A program made the position numbers and the translations under genes. A stretch of DNA of 64,000 bases from Falsirhodobacter flavus. Lineage in GTDB: Bacteria > Pseudomonadota > Alphaproteobacteria > Rhodobacterales > Rhodobacteraceae. The DNA lies in assembly GCA_029846755.1 (NCBI GenBank), contig JARWBI010000001.1:992001-1056000 (forward strand). Direction: 5' to 3'. Below, in pieces: positions 44,586 to 53,816 of this stretch (position 1 is its first letter; the number at the start of each line of letters is the position of its first letter). Under the pieces are notes generated by a model. That model was not told the DNA's origin and searched no databases. It was given only the letters and a program-made list of their open reading frames with translations.

Positions 44586-46391
44586 TCATACAACGACAGC
44601 GGCGCCTTCGGTGGCATTGCCCACCGTCTGGCGGAAGGATTCGAACAGTTCGCGCCCGATACCGTGACGGTTCGCCGAAAGATCCGCGACCACCGCCTCG
44701 CGGGTGTCGAAATCGGTGGCCAACACTTCCAACCTGCCGGACACGGCATCGACGCGGACGATATCGCCATCGCGCAGACGCGCAAGCGGGCCGCCCTGCG
44801 CCGCCTCGGGCGAGACGTGGATCGCCGACGGCACCTTGCCCGAAGCGCCCGACATCCGGCCATCCGTGACCAACGCGACCTTCAGCCCGCGATCCTGAAG
44901 CACCGACAAAACCGGCGTCAGCGAATGAAGCTCCGGCATCCCGTTCGCGCGGGGGCCTTGGAAGCGGACGACCACGATAGTGTCTTCGGTAAACTCGCCC
45001 GCCTTGAACGCCGCCTTCACCGATTCCTGATCGTGAAAGACGCGGGCCGGGGCTTCGATCACGTGACGTTCCGGCGCAACAGCAGAGACCTTCATCACCC
45101 CCCGGCCAAGGTTCCCGGCAAGCTGCTTCAACCCTCCGGTCTTTTGGAACGGATCGCTGGCAGGGCGGAGGATCTTGTCGTTGGCGCTTTCCACCGGACC
45201 ATCGGACCAGACGAGGCGGCCATCCTGCAGCTTCGGATCGTGGCGATAATGGCCCAGCCCGTCGCCGGCGATGGTTTTCACATCGTCGTGCAGAAGCCCC
45301 TCATCCAGCAATTGACCAATCATATAGCCAAGGCCGCCCGCCGCGTGGAAATGGTTCACATCGGCCAAGCCGTTGGGATAGACCTTTGCCATCAGCGGGA
45401 TGGTGTTCGAGATATCCTCGAAATCCTGAAGGTCGAGGATCACGCCCGAAGCCCTTGCCATTGCTGGCAAATGCAGCACAAGGTTGGTCGAGCCACCCGT
45501 CGCCATCAGCCCGACGATGCCGTTCACATAGGCGCGTTCGTCAAGGATCTGCGAGGTCGGGCGGTAGTCGTTACCCAGCGCGGTGATCGCCGCGGCGCGT
45601 GTCACGGCAGCCTCCGTCAGCGCATCGCGCAGGGGGGTATAGGGGTTGACGAAACTCGCGCCCGGCAGGTGCAGACCCATGAACTCCATCAACATCTGGT
45701 TGGAGTTCGCCGTGCCATAGAAGGTGCAAGTGCCCGGACCGTGATAGGAGGCCATCTCGGCGGCCATGAGTTCATCCCGCCCGATCTCTCCGGCGGCGAA
45801 GCGGTTGCGAACCTTGGCCTTTTCGTCATTCGGAAGGCCCGAAGTCATCGGCCCACCGGGGACGAAGATCGACGGAATATGACCGAAGGTTGCCGCAGCA
45901 ATGACCAGACCGGGCACGATCTTGTCGCAGATGCCAAGATAGAGCGAGCTGTCGAATACGTTATGCGACATGGCAATGCCCGCCGCCAAGGCGATGGCAT
46001 CGCGGGAAAAAAGCGAAAGCTCCATTCCGACCTGCCCTTGGGTCACGCCGTCGCACATCGCCGGAACGCCGCCCGCCACCTGTGCCGTCGCCCCGGCCTT
46101 GCGCGCGGCGTCACGGATCTGCTTTGGATAATCCTCATAGACGCGGTGGGCGGAAAGCATGTCGTTATAGGCTGTGACGATCCCGATATTGGGAACCCTT
46201 CCTTCTGCCAGCGCGGGTTTGTCATCCTCCATCGCGGCATAGGCATGCGCCTGGTTGCCGCAGGTCAGATGGGCACGGGCAGGGCCCTGGCTTGCCGCCG
46301 CATCCATCCGCGAAAGATAGGCGCTGCGCGTCTTCTCGGACCGGGCGCGAATCCTGTCGGTCACGCGGTCGAGTGTGCTGTTCAGGATCAT
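44586..46391 (-). CDS. edd: 6-phosphogluconate dehydratase
   Basis: 601-residue IlvD/Edd dehydratase converting 6-phosphogluconate to KDPG. Cluster cysteines are in [21 protein letters not shown] and [18 protein letters not shown] and [16 protein letters not shown] are the other conserved blocks. Start ATG 46391 follows GAGGTGG. A CceR/LacI-like palindrome lies 60 bp upstream. With eda it forms the Entner-Doudoroff operon. Confidence 0.95.
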   Translation of the reverse strand: MILNSTLDRVTDRIRARSEKTRSAYLSRMDAAASQGPARAHLTCGNQAHAYAAMEDDKPALAEGRVPNIGIVTAYNDMLSAHRVYEDYPKQIRDAARKAGATAQVAGGVPAMCDGVTQGQVGMELSLFSRDAIALAAGIAMSHNVFDSSLYLGICDKIVPGLVIAAATFGHIPSIFVPGGPMTSGLPNDEKAKVRNRFAAGEIGRDELMAAEMASYHGPGTCTFYGTANSNQMLMEFMGLHLPGASFVNPYTPLRDALTEAAVTRAAAITALGNDYRPTSQILDERAYVNGIVGLMATGGSTNLVLHLPAMARASGVILDLQDFEDISNTIPLMAKVYPNGLADVNHFHAAGGLGYMIGQLLDEGLLHDDVKTIAGDGLGHYRHDPKLQDGRLVWSDGPVESANDKILRPASDPFQKTGGLKQLAGNLGRGVMKVSAVAPERHVIEAPARVFHDQESVKAAFKAGEFTEDTIVVVRFQGPRANGMPELHSLTPVLSVLQDRGLKVALVTDGRMSGASGKVPSAIHVSPEAAQGGPLARLRDGDIVRVDAVSGRLEVLATDFDTREAVVADLSANRHGIGRELFESFRQTVGNATEGAAVVV

Positions 46392-46450
46392 CGGGTAACC
46401 ACCTCTGGCTTGCCCGGCATAGATGGGGGCCGGGTCCGGGAATGTCCACA

Positions 46451-46464
46451 TGTTAGCGGTAACT
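46451..46464. promoter_or_regulatory. LacI-type palindrome upstream of edd
   Basis: TGTTAGCGGTAACT: GTTAGCGGTAAC is one base from a perfect GTTAGCGCTAAC palindrome with the central CG typical of LacI-family operators. It resembles what I recall of the CceR operator that controls Entner-Doudoroff genes in Rhodobacterales. It lies 60 bp upstream of edd. Confidence 0.6.
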
Positions 46465-46598
46465 GCCGCCAAGGAAAAGGGTGCGGCCCGATTTTTCGGA
46501 TTGCAGTGCGTGCATGGCGGCAATGCGAGATGCTGCACTGCCGCATCCGGCGGCAATGTTCTAGTTAGGCATCGGGAGGCATTGATAAGGCAGAAGAA

Positions 46599-46736
46599 AT
46601 GAATCGCGAATATTACGCCATCGTCATGGAAGCAAACCGTCAGCGCGACGAATTCGTGGCCGATGGCCTGCGCCGCTTCGCCGCCATGCTGCTTCGCGCA
46701 TTCGGCCGCCGCGCACCGCGGGGCAGCCGCGCCTGA
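46599..46736 (+). CDS. 45-residue protein of unknown function
   Basis: Small frame [19 protein letters not shown]... ending in an Arg-rich tail ([11 protein letters not shown]). Likely one amphipathic helix; pI should be high. The ATG is preceded by AAGGCAGAAGAA. It sits 47 bp before the RlmI-like gene on the same strand and could be its leader cistron. No family assigned with confidence. Confidence 0.5.
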   Translation: MNREYYAIVMEANRQRDEFVADGLRRFAAMLLRAFGRRAPRGSRA

Positions 46737-46782
46737 ACGCGGACCCTTCCCGAAGTCGGACGAAGCGGGTAGAGCATCGGAC

Positions 46783-47982
46783 ATGACCGAATTGCACGCA
46801 ACCCGCCCCGTCGTCCGCCTCAAACCCAAGGCCGAAGCCCGCGCCATCCGCCACGGCTTTCCGTGGGTCTATGCAGACGAGCTGGTGACGGACCGTCGCA
46901 CACAGGCGCTTGTCCCCGGAACGCTTGCCGTGCTGGAGGATGCCGATCGCCGCCCGCAGGCGCTTGTGACCGTCAATACGCAGTCCAAGATCATCGCGCG
47001 GGTGCTGGACGGCAACCCGGATGCGCAGATCGACGCGGCCTGGTTCGAGGCGCGGTTGAGGCGCGCGCTGGACCTGCGCGAGCGTCTGTTCGATGCGCCC
47101 TTCTATCGCTTGGTCCATGCCGAATCCGATGGCTTGCCCGGCGTCATCATCGACCGTTTCGGCGATACGGCCGTCATCCAGCCCAACGCGGCTTGGGCGG
47201 AGGCGCATCTGGACGTTCTGGCCGACGCCCTGAAGAGCGTGGCGGGCATCGCCTCCATCGTCAAGAACGGAACCGGCCGCTCGCGCGGGCTGGAGGGTCT
47301 GACCGAGGAGACGGTGCTTCTGTCCGGTGCTGTGGCTGGCCCGATCCCGGTCCCGATGAACGGCGCGACCTATATGGCCGATGTCATGGGCGGGCAGAAA
47401 ACGGGCCTCTTTTATGACCAGCGCCCGAACCACGCATTCGCCGCACGGCTGGCAAAGGACGCGCGGGTTCTGGATGTCTTCACCCATGTCGGCGGTTTCG
47501 CTCTGGCCGCGCTGGCGGGCGGGGCGAGTTCCGCGCTGGCGGTTGACGCATCTGGCCCCGCGCTGTCGCTGGCGACCCAAGGGGCCGAGGCCAGCGGTTT
47601 CGCGGATCGTTTCGACACGCGCCAAGGCGATGCCTTTGCCGTGCTGGAGGCATTGGGGCAGGAGGGCGCAGAGTTCGACCTCGTCATCTGCGATCCGCCC
47701 GCATTCGCCCCTGCCAAACCCGCGCTGGAAGCGGGGCTTCGCGCCTATGAACGTATCGCGCGCCTTGCCGCACCGCTGGTCGCACCGGGCGGGTATCTGG
47801 TGCTGTGCTCCTGCTCGCATGCGGCGGACCTGTCCGCGTTCCGCAATGCGTCGGCGCGCGGGATCGGACGGGGTGGGCGTCGTGGGCAGTTGATTCATAC
47901 CGGCTTTGCCGGGGCGGATCATCCGATCCTGCCGCAGCTTGCCGAAAGCGGATATCTGAAATCGCTGTTCTTCCGGCTGTGA
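46783..47982 (+). CDS. class I SAM-dependent rRNA methyltransferase (RlmI/RlmK-like)
   Basis: 399-residue methyltransferase: N-terminal PUA-like domain ([24 protein letters not shown]), a middle domain, then a Rossmann domain with [20 protein letters not shown] (SAM motif I) and ICDPPAFAP (catalytic DPPAF motif of m5C-type RNA methyltransferases). Most similar in layout to RlmI, which methylates 23S rRNA C1962. Stop overlaps the next gene by 4 bp. Confidence 0.85.
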   Translation: MTELHATRPVVRLKPKAEARAIRHGFPWVYADELVTDRRTQALVPGTLAVLEDADRRPQALVTVNTQSKIIARVLDGNPDAQIDAAWFEARLRRALDLRERLFDAPFYRLVHAESDGLPGVIIDRFGDTAVIQPNAAWAEAHLDVLADALKSVAGIASIVKNGTGRSRGLEGLTEETVLLSGAVAGPIPVPMNGATYMADVMGGQKTGLFYDQRPNHAFAARLAKDARVLDVFTHVGGFALAALAGGASSALAVDASGPALSLATQGAEASGFADRFDTRQGDAFAVLEALGQEGAEFDLVICDPPAFAPAKPALEAGLRAYERIARLAAPLVAPGGYLVLCSCSHAADLSAFRNASARGIGRGGRRGQLIHTGFAGADHPILPQLAESGYLKSLFFRL

Positions 47983-48515
47983 AGGTCGTCCTCGACGCCT
48001 GCGTGATCTTTCCGCCGATCCTGCGGGATATCCTGCTGGGCGTCGCGGCGGCGGGGCTCTACCAGCCTCTCTGGTCCGAACGGATCATGGAGGAATGGGC
48101 GCGGGCGACGCGCAAGATCGGCCCGTCCGCGGAAGGCGAGGCGCGGATCGTCGCGGCTGCGATGAACGCGCAGTTTCCCCGCGCGATGCAGCGGGCCGAG
48201 CCAGGGCTGGAGGCGCGCCTGCTGCTGCCCGATCCGAACGACGTCCATGTTTTGGCGGTCGCCATCGGGTCCAGCGCCGATGCGATCCTGACCTTCAACG
48301 CCTCGGACTTTCCGCGTCATACGTTGGCCGAGGAAGGCGTCGAGCGCCGCGACCCGGAGGGGTTCCTGTGGGAGCTTTGGTCGCACCACCCCGAGGCCGT
48401 TGCCGAAGTCGTGGGCCGTGTCCATGCCCACGCCGAACAGATGGCCGGGACCGAGGTGTCGCGCAAGGCGATGCTGAAACGCGCGCGTCTGTCCCGACTG
48501 GCGAAGGTGGTCTAG
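47979..48515 (+). CDS. PIN-domain protein, coupled to the RlmI-like gene
   Basis: 178-residue protein starting with GTG in a GTGA overlap. VVLDACVIFPP (Asp near the N-terminus), DPNDVHVLAVAI and ILTFNASDF match the acidic positions of PIN nucleases. No antitoxin-like partner is adjacent; the neighbours are a methyltransferase and a convergent protease, so it is not an obvious toxin of a VapBC pair. The C-terminus is a charged helix. Confidence 0.72.
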   Translation: MKVVLDACVIFPPILRDILLGVAAAGLYQPLWSERIMEEWARATRKIGPSAEGEARIVAAAMNAQFPRAMQRAEPGLEARLLLPDPNDVHVLAVAIGSSADAILTFNASDFPRHTLAEEGVERRDPEGFLWELWSHHPEAVAEVVGRVHAHAEQMAGTEVSRKAMLKRARLSRLAKVV

Positions 48516-49189
48516 CGCCAGCGCGCCTCCCGCGCCTCGATGGCGCGGATGCGCTCGGGGGTGGGGGGATGGCTCAGAAGCCATGCCGGTGCCGTGCCGC
48601 GCACGCCCGACAGACGATCCAGCTTGGCGAACAGCGACTTCTGCGCCTCGGTTCCGATCCCGGCCTTGACCAGCAGTGCCGAAGCATAGGCATCGGCCTC
48701 ATGCTCGTCCCGCCGCGACAGCCTTGCCGCCAGCGCCTGTGATAAAAGCCCCGCCAGCATCACACCGATCCCCGGCAGGAAGCGCTGGATCACCGGCGTC
48801 ACGATCATCAGCACCGCGTTCTGCCCGGTGAAGTCGATCATACGCCGTTGCGAATGGCCCAAGGCGACATGGCCCAGTTCATGCGCGATCACCGAAGCTA
48901 GTTCCGCCGCAGTCACCTCGCCGCGCCGAAGGCTTTCTATGAACCCGCGCGTCAGAAAGATCCGGCCATCCGGCGCGGCAAGCCCGTTCGCTGCGTCCAT
49001 GTCGATTACGTGCACCGGAACATGCGGCACGTTCAGCGCGGCGGCCATGCGGGCGGCCATCGCCTCCACCTCCGGCTCGGCCAGCGGTCGCGAGCGTTGA
49101 TCCAGCATCGCCTTGGTGCGCGCCGCTGCAAGCTGCCATTTCACCAGCCCGTAACCGATGGCCAGCAGAAGGGGCAGCAGCGTCAGCAT
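48512..49189 (-). CDS. M48 family metallopeptidase (HtpX-like)
   Basis: 225-residue membrane-linked zinc protease: N-terminal hydrophobic anchor, zinc motif HELGH (103-107), a second hydrophobic stretch and downstream RRDEHEADAYA supplying the third zinc ligand. Compact relative to HtpX. Starts in a TGATG overlap with a 54-residue membrane protein gene. Likely part of envelope protein quality control. Confidence 0.85.
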   Translation of the reverse strand: MLTLLPLLLAIGYGLVKWQLAAARTKAMLDQRSRPLAEPEVEAMAARMAAALNVPHVPVHVIDMDAANGLAAPDGRIFLTRGFIESLRRGEVTAAELASVIAHELGHVALGHSQRRMIDFTGQNAVLMIVTPVIQRFLPGIGVMLAGLLSQALAARLSRRDEHEADAYASALLVKAGIGTEAQKSLFAKLDRLSGVRGTAPAWLLSHPPTPERIRAIEAREARWR

Positions 49190-49353
49190 CAGGTCATCCG
49201 GTCGATCGCGATGGTCAGCAGAAGCCCGACAAGCGACAAAAAGATCGCATATCCCGCACCGTATTGCAGCATGTCCATCGCTTTGCCGCCCCGGCGTTTG
49301 GCTTGGAACGCGCCGATGATCGCGCCCCCAAGCAATCCTGCAATCACGATCAC
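49189..49353 (-). CDS. 54-residue two-helix membrane protein
   Basis: Small protein with helices at about 2-16 and 33-50, separated by a basic loop (FQAKRRGGKAMDMLQYG). GTG start at 49353 after a GGGAG site; the stop overlaps the M48 protease start. Similar tiny proteins occur in Rhodobacterales, sometimes wrongly named apolipoprotein acyltransferase. Coupling suggests a partner or regulator of the protease. Confidence 0.65.
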   Translation of the reverse strand: MIVIAGLLGGAIIGAFQAKRRGGKAMDMLQYGAGYAIFLSLVGLLLTIAIDRMT

Positions 49354-49364
49354 GCCCGTCTCCC

Positions 49365-50720
49365 TCAGCCGCCTGCCGGGGGGGCGAGGGCGGTGATCTC
49401 GGCCATCCTCGCACGCACCTCGGCGTCAGAGCCGAAGCCATAGCGCGCCCAGGCCAGACTGTCGAGCCGGGTGGCCCGCGCCGCGTCGTCCTGACCCAGC
49501 ACGCGCAGCGCCTCGGACCGGATCATCAGCAGGGTCGCCAGCAGGGCCGCATTCTGCGCCTGCATGACGACCGGGCGCGCGTGGTCGGCCAAAAGGATCG
49601 CCACTTCGGGCTCGCCCGAGGCCAGTGCGAAGGCTGCCATCTGCATGTCCACATGCGCGGCATGCAGCGCCCCGGTCGGAATGTTGCGGAACACCCGCGC
49701 CGCTTCGATGAAGCCGGTGGCGGCGACGCCAAGATCGCCGTCGAGGTTCAGCCGCGCCAGCGCGAACCAGCTGAACCCCATCCGCGCATCCTGCCAGCCG
49801 CGTTCCTGCGCCATCCGCAGCGCCCGTTCCGCCGCGCGGATCCGGGCGGGCTGGGCGGTATCGGGGCCGAACGCCGTCTCGATTGCGGAAATCCAGCGGC
49901 GCGGCGTTTCGGGATCGATCGGCGCGCTGGAGAGCGACCCGCGCGGGTTGAACTTCGCCAGGAGACCCGGCACCACCGCCGCCGCCTCGGCCCGCGTCAT
50001 GCCAGACCGCATTTCCGGTGCGTAATAGACGCGCAGCATCAGCATGTCGAAGCCGGTCAGGACATTGTGGAAATTGTCGTCGTTGAAGATCGAGTCCGGC
50101 AGGCGGTAAAGGTCGTTCAGGGGCCCGATGGCCTGGGCCAGTTCCTCGTGCAGGCAATCGCGGGTTTCCTGCGGGCTGGTATCCGAGGGGATGAAGACCG
50201 CGATCCGCTCGCGCGTCTTCAGCGTGGTCCAGTCCAGATCGGCATTCCGGGGATTGGCGGCGTATTCGGCAAAGGACGACACGCGCGGCACGACGAAACA
50301 GGCGGCGGTCGGGACGCGCTTGCGCAGAACCTCGACCGGGACGAATTCGATGCTGACCGAGGCGGGACCTTCGGTACGCGAGATGTCGATCCGCGCCTCG
50401 GACCGCATCCGGTCCAGCACCGCATCAAGGTCTGTCTGCGCGGTCGCGGGAACCGGGCCGCGCATCGCCACGGTGATCGGCGCCTCGAACCGGCTCATCC
50501 GCGGAATCTCGCGCCCGCTTTCCATCAGAAACCCGAGGTCGAGGAAGTCGCGCACCATCTGCACGTTGCTGCGCTGGGCGGGGAACGGGCGCTGCGGTCC
50601 GAAGCTGCGCATGGGCGGGAGCGGGTCGGCAATCGCGACCGGCGGGCTGCTTGTCACCTCCGGCAGGGTTTCGGCGCAGCCCGTCAGAAGCAGGCAGGTG
50701 ATCAGCAGACGGATGCGCAT
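49365..50720 (-). CDS. DUF2927 domain lipoprotein
   Basis: 451 residues with a lipoprotein signal (LLITCLLLTGCAE, lipobox LTGC) and a DUF2927 domain holding a zinc-protease-like HEELAQAIGPLND motif near the middle. The C-terminal half is helical and repeat-like (ERALRMAQERGW...), reminiscent of TPR-type repeats. First gene of an operon with the 54-residue membrane protein and the M48 protease. Function unknown. Confidence 0.78.
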   Translation of the reverse strand: MRIRLLITCLLLTGCAETLPEVTSSPPVAIADPLPPMRSFGPQRPFPAQRSNVQMVRDFLDLGFLMESGREIPRMSRFEAPITVAMRGPVPATAQTDLDAVLDRMRSEARIDISRTEGPASVSIEFVPVEVLRKRVPTAACFVVPRVSSFAEYAANPRNADLDWTTLKTRERIAVFIPSDTSPQETRDCLHEELAQAIGPLNDLYRLPDSIFNDDNFHNVLTGFDMLMLRVYYAPEMRSGMTRAEAAAVVPGLLAKFNPRGSLSSAPIDPETPRRWISAIETAFGPDTAQPARIRAAERALRMAQERGWQDARMGFSWFALARLNLDGDLGVAATGFIEAARVFRNIPTGALHAAHVDMQMAAFALASGEPEVAILLADHARPVVMQAQNAALLATLLMIRSEALRVLGQDDAARATRLDSLAWARYGFGSDAEVRARMAEITALAPPAGG

Positions 50721-50951
50721 ATGCGGCCCTGTGGAACGAGGAAAGGCGTCATGCCGGTCCGTCGTTCAAGGATAGAGGATCGGGCGTCGAGGCCAAGAGG
50801 CAAAGCGAAACAACCTCCGGTTGCATAGCAGCGATGCGTTGTAAAATCTGCACAATTTGCGCGGTGCAGTCGCGGCGAAATTCGCCCCCGCCCTGCCAGT
50901 CCGTTAGTGACATTGCCCCACGCTTGGAGTATGCGGACCGCGAAAGGGAGT

Positions 50952-50982
50952 GCCGGACCAACGACAGCCCCATCGGTCCGGC
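50952..50982 (+). repeat. inverted repeat in the dksA 5' region
   Basis: GCCGGACC (50952-50959) and GGTCCGGC (50975-50982), perfect 8-bp arms around a 15-base loop, ending 16 bp before the dksA ATG. In RNA this would be a stem near the ribosome site, which otherwise looks weak. Confidence 0.5.
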
Positions 50983-50998
50983 CTGCGAATAGACAGCC

Positions 50999-51421
50999 AT
51001 GAAAGCAGAAATCTTTCTTACCGATGATTACCGTCCCGCGGAATCGGAACCGTTCATGAACGAGCGTCAGCTCGAATACTTCCGCCGCAAACTGCTGAGT
51101 TGGAAGACCGAGCTGATGGAGCAGAGCGCCGAGACCATCGAAGGCCTTCAGGATTCGGGTCGCAACGTGCCCGACATTGCCGACCGCGCTTCCGAAGAAA
51201 CCGACCGCGCGCTGGAACTGCGCACCCGCGACCGCCAGCGCAAGTTGGTTTCGAAGATCGACTCGGCCCTGCGCCGGATCGAAAATGGCGAATACGGGTA
51301 TTGCGAAGTGTCGGGCGAGCCGATCTCGCTGCGCCGTCTGGATGCGCGTCCCATCGCGACCATGACGTTGGAAGCGCAGGAAAAGCACGAACGGCGCGAA
51401 CGCGTTCACCGCGACGACTGA
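50999..51421 (+). CDS. dksA: RNA polymerase-binding transcription factor DksA, single-cysteine type
   Basis: 140-residue DksA: N-terminal helix, coiled coil with the tip motif DIADRA (59-64) needed for ppGpp-dependent action, and a globular zinc-finger-fold region where only Cys102 (GYCEVSG) remains of the usual four cysteines; the other three positions are Ser, Thr and Ala. This redox-insensitive form is known from Rhodobacter. Works with ppGpp in the stringent response. Confidence 0.93.
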   Translation: MKAEIFLTDDYRPAESEPFMNERQLEYFRRKLLSWKTELMEQSAETIEGLQDSGRNVPDIADRASEETDRALELRTRDRQRKLVSKIDSALRRIENGEYGYCEVSGEPISLRRLDARPIATMTLEAQEKHERRERVHRDD

Positions 51422-51442
51422 TCTTTTCCAGACCCGTTTTTC

Positions 51443-51471
51443 GCGCCGGGTCCACGGGCCCGGCGCTTTTA
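51443..51471 (+). terminator. rho-independent terminator after dksA
   Basis: GCGCCGGG (51443-51450) and CCCGGCGC (51459-51466) arms followed by TTTTAT. Confidence 0.85.
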
Positions 51472-51485
51472 TATTGGAACGCAGC

Positions 51486-52583
51486 ATGACGCCATCCGAC
51501 ATCACGATCCTTGGGGCAGGGATCGCGGGGCTGTCCTTGGCGCGGGCGCTGTCCCTTCGCGGATGGCGCGTCACGGTTCTGGAACAGGCCGCCGCATTCG
51601 GCGATGCGGGGGCAGGGCTTCAGGTCTCGCCCAACGGGGCGGCGGTCCTGCGGGCGCTTGGGCTGGGCGACGCGCTCGACCGCGCCTCGATCCGAGGACA
51701 GGCGGTGGAGCTTCGGCGGGGACGCAGCGGCGCGAAGGTGCTGCGGCTGGATGTCTCGGACCAGAGCTATCACATGATCCACCGCGCGGACCTGATCGGT
51801 CTGCTGGCGGAAGGCGCGACAGGGGCGGGCGCAAGGATCGTGATGGGCGAGCGGGCCCATGATGCGCCCGGCCATGTGATCGGCGCGGATGGGATGCATT
51901 CCCGGCTTCGGGGCGCGATAGGCGGTGCCTCGCAGGCATTCTTCACCGGGCATGTGGCTTGGCGGGCGGTCATACCCGCCGAACCGGGGGCCGAGGCGGT
52001 GGCCGAAATCCATATGGGCCCGAACCGCCACCTTGTCAGCTATCCCCTTCGCGGGGGAACCCTTCGCAACATCGTGGCGGTGGAACGGCGCAAGGCATGG
52101 GCCGAGGAGAGCTGGACCCTGCGCGACGATGCACGGAACCTGCGAAGCGCCTTTGCCGGCTTTTCCCCGCGCGTGCGCGGCTGGCTGGACCGCGTGGAGC
52201 GACCCTGGCTGTGGGGCCTGTTCCGCCACGAGGTCGCGCGGCTGTGGCATGACGACCGGCGCGCGATCCTTGGCGACGCGGCCCATCCGACGCTGCCCTT
52301 CATGGCGCAAGGCGCGAACCTTGCGCTGGAGGATGCCTGGGTGCTGGCCGATTGCCTTGATCGAGAGCCGGATTTCGTCTCGGCCACCACCGCGTATCAG
52401 CGCAGGCGCGAAGGGCGGGTGCGCAAGGTCGTCGCGGCAGCGAATGCCAACGCACGCGTCTATCACCTGCCGTCACCGATTGCGCCGGTCGTCCACGCGG
52501 CGATGCGGTTTGGCGGGCTGATCGCACCGAAGGCGCCGCTGAAGCGCTTCGACTGGATCTATCGCCACGACGTCACGCGCTAA
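51486..52583 (+). CDS. FAD-dependent monooxygenase (salicylate hydroxylase-like)
   Basis: 365-residue class A flavoprotein monooxygenase: FAD-binding GAGIAGLSLARAL (N-terminus), DG motif GADGMHSRLR and GD motif ILGDAAHPTLPFMAQG. The fold matches 3-hydroxybenzoate/salicylate hydroxylases and UbiH relatives. Substrate unknown; no aromatic degradation genes are nearby. ATG 51486; its end overlaps xthA by 11 bp. Confidence 0.83.
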   Translation: MTPSDITILGAGIAGLSLARALSLRGWRVTVLEQAAAFGDAGAGLQVSPNGAAVLRALGLGDALDRASIRGQAVELRRGRSGAKVLRLDVSDQSYHMIHRADLIGLLAEGATGAGARIVMGERAHDAPGHVIGADGMHSRLRGAIGGASQAFFTGHVAWRAVIPAEPGAEAVAEIHMGPNRHLVSYPLRGGTLRNIVAVERRKAWAEESWTLRDDARNLRSAFAGFSPRVRGWLDRVERPWLWGLFRHEVARLWHDDRRAILGDAAHPTLPFMAQGANLALEDAWVLADCLDREPDFVSATTAYQRRREGRVRKVVAAANANARVYHLPSPIAPVVHAAMRFGGLIAPKAPLKRFDWIYRHDVTR

Positions 52584-53352
52584 GGTCGATCCAGACCGGG
52601 ACGTGATCCGAAGGCTTCTCGCCCGCCCGCACCTCGCGGTCGATGCGGCAATCGACCAGAAGATCGGCGGCTTGGGGCGAAAGCAGCAGATGGTCGATGC
52701 GGATGCCGTTGTTCCGCTCCCACGCGCCGGCCTGATAATCCCAGAAAGAATAATGCCCCGGCCCCTGCACCCGCGCGCGGAAGGCGTCGGTCAGGCCGAG
52801 ATTCAACAGGCGGCGGAACGCCTCGCGCGTTTGCGGCAGGAACAGCGCATCGGTCAGCCAGACTTCGGGCCGCGCCGCATCCTCGGCCTGCGGGATGACG
52901 TTGTAATCGCCCGCCAGAACCAGCGGCTCTTCCAGCGCCAGCAATTCCACGACGCGGGCCTGCATCCGCGCCATCCATGCCAGCTTGTAGTCGTATTTCG
53001 GCCCCGGCGCGGGGTTGCCGTTGGGCAGATAGAGCCCACAGACGCGCACCGCGCGGGTGCCGATCACCGTCGCCTCGATCCAGCGGGCCTGCGCATCCTC
53101 GGGGTCGCCCGGAAGGCCTCGGGTCACATCCTCCAGCGGCAGTCTGGACAGGATCGCAACGCCGTTGAAGCCCTTCTGCCCGTGGGTTTCCACCCGCCAG
53201 CCTAGATCCTCGAACATCTCGCGCGGGAAAGCTTCGTCGACCGACTTGATCTCTTGCAGCAGGACCACATCGGCATTCGCATCGGCCAGCCAACGGGGCA
53301 GCGCCTCGATCCGGGCCTTGATGCCGTTGATGTTGAACGTGGCGATCTTCAT
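52573..53352 (-). CDS. xthA: exodeoxyribonuclease III
   Basis: 259-residue ExoIII/AP endonuclease repairing abasic sites. Motifs: KIATFNINGIKARI, LLQEIKS, GLYLPNG, LAGDYNVIP, IDHLLLSP and SDHVPVW. ATG 53352 with a GGAGGG site. Lies behind the ErpA-type gene on the same strand. Confidence 0.93.
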   Translation of the reverse strand: MKIATFNINGIKARIEALPRWLADANADVVLLQEIKSVDEAFPREMFEDLGWRVETHGQKGFNGVAILSRLPLEDVTRGLPGDPEDAQARWIEATVIGTRAVRVCGLYLPNGNPAPGPKYDYKLAWMARMQARVVELLALEEPLVLAGDYNVIPQAEDAARPEVWLTDALFLPQTREAFRRLLNLGLTDAFRARVQGPGHYSFWDYQAGAWERNNGIRIDHLLLSPQAADLLVDCRIDREVRAGEKPSDHVPVWIDLSA

Positions 53353-53403
53353 GGCGGCCCTCCGGTTTCCACCGTTCCTAGGCCGCGGAGGCACCGGATG
53401 CAA

Positions 53404-53757
53404 TCAGATCGAGAAGCTGACGCCGCAGCCGCAGGAACTGGAGGCGTTTGGATTCTCGATCACGAAACGCGCGCCGATCAGTTCTTCGGAAAAGTCGATC
53501 ACCGCATTGGCAAGGAAGGGCAGGGATACCGCATCCACCAGAACTTTCTGGCCGTTCTTTTCCAGCACCAGATCGTCATCCGCCGGATCGTCCAGCTTGA
53601 TGTCGTATTGGAATCCCGAACAGCCGCCGCCTTCGACCGCGACGCGCAGGGCGCGGTTTTCGCCCGTATCCTCGGCAATCTCGGCGAGCCGTGCGAAGGC
53701 ACGGTCGGTCACGCGGGGCGGAAGGGTAAGGGCGTCCATGGCAAAAACCCGTGTCAT
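53404..53757 (-). CDS. erpA: A-type iron-sulfur carrier (ErpA/IscA family)
   Basis: 117-residue HesB-domain protein with the three cluster cysteines, Cys46 (GGGCSGF) and Cys109/Cys111 (SSCGCGVSF). Delivers Fe-S clusters to apoproteins. Start could be 53757 or the internal ATG at 53739; neither has a strong ribosome site. Divergent from dgt, with which it shares a 59-bp promoter region. Confidence 0.9.
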   Translation of the reverse strand: MTRVFAMDALTLPPRVTDRAFARLAEIAEDTGENRALRVAVEGGGCSGFQYDIKLDDPADDDLVLEKNGQKVLVDAVSLPFLANAVIDFSEELIGARFVIENPNASSSCGCGVSFSI

Positions 53758-53816
53758 CGGTGTTACCTATCCCATATAGGATGAAGCAAAACGTCTAACA
53801 AGAACAGGCAAGACAC

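Noticed and set aside
43872-46568. 898-codon open frame on the plus strand
   Set aside because: Antisense to eda and edd, composition rich in His/Arg/Gln, no family motif.
47979-48515. VapC toxin of a toxin-antitoxin pair
   Set aside because: PIN motifs are present, but there is no small antitoxin gene adjacent and the gene is coupled to an rRNA methyltransferase.
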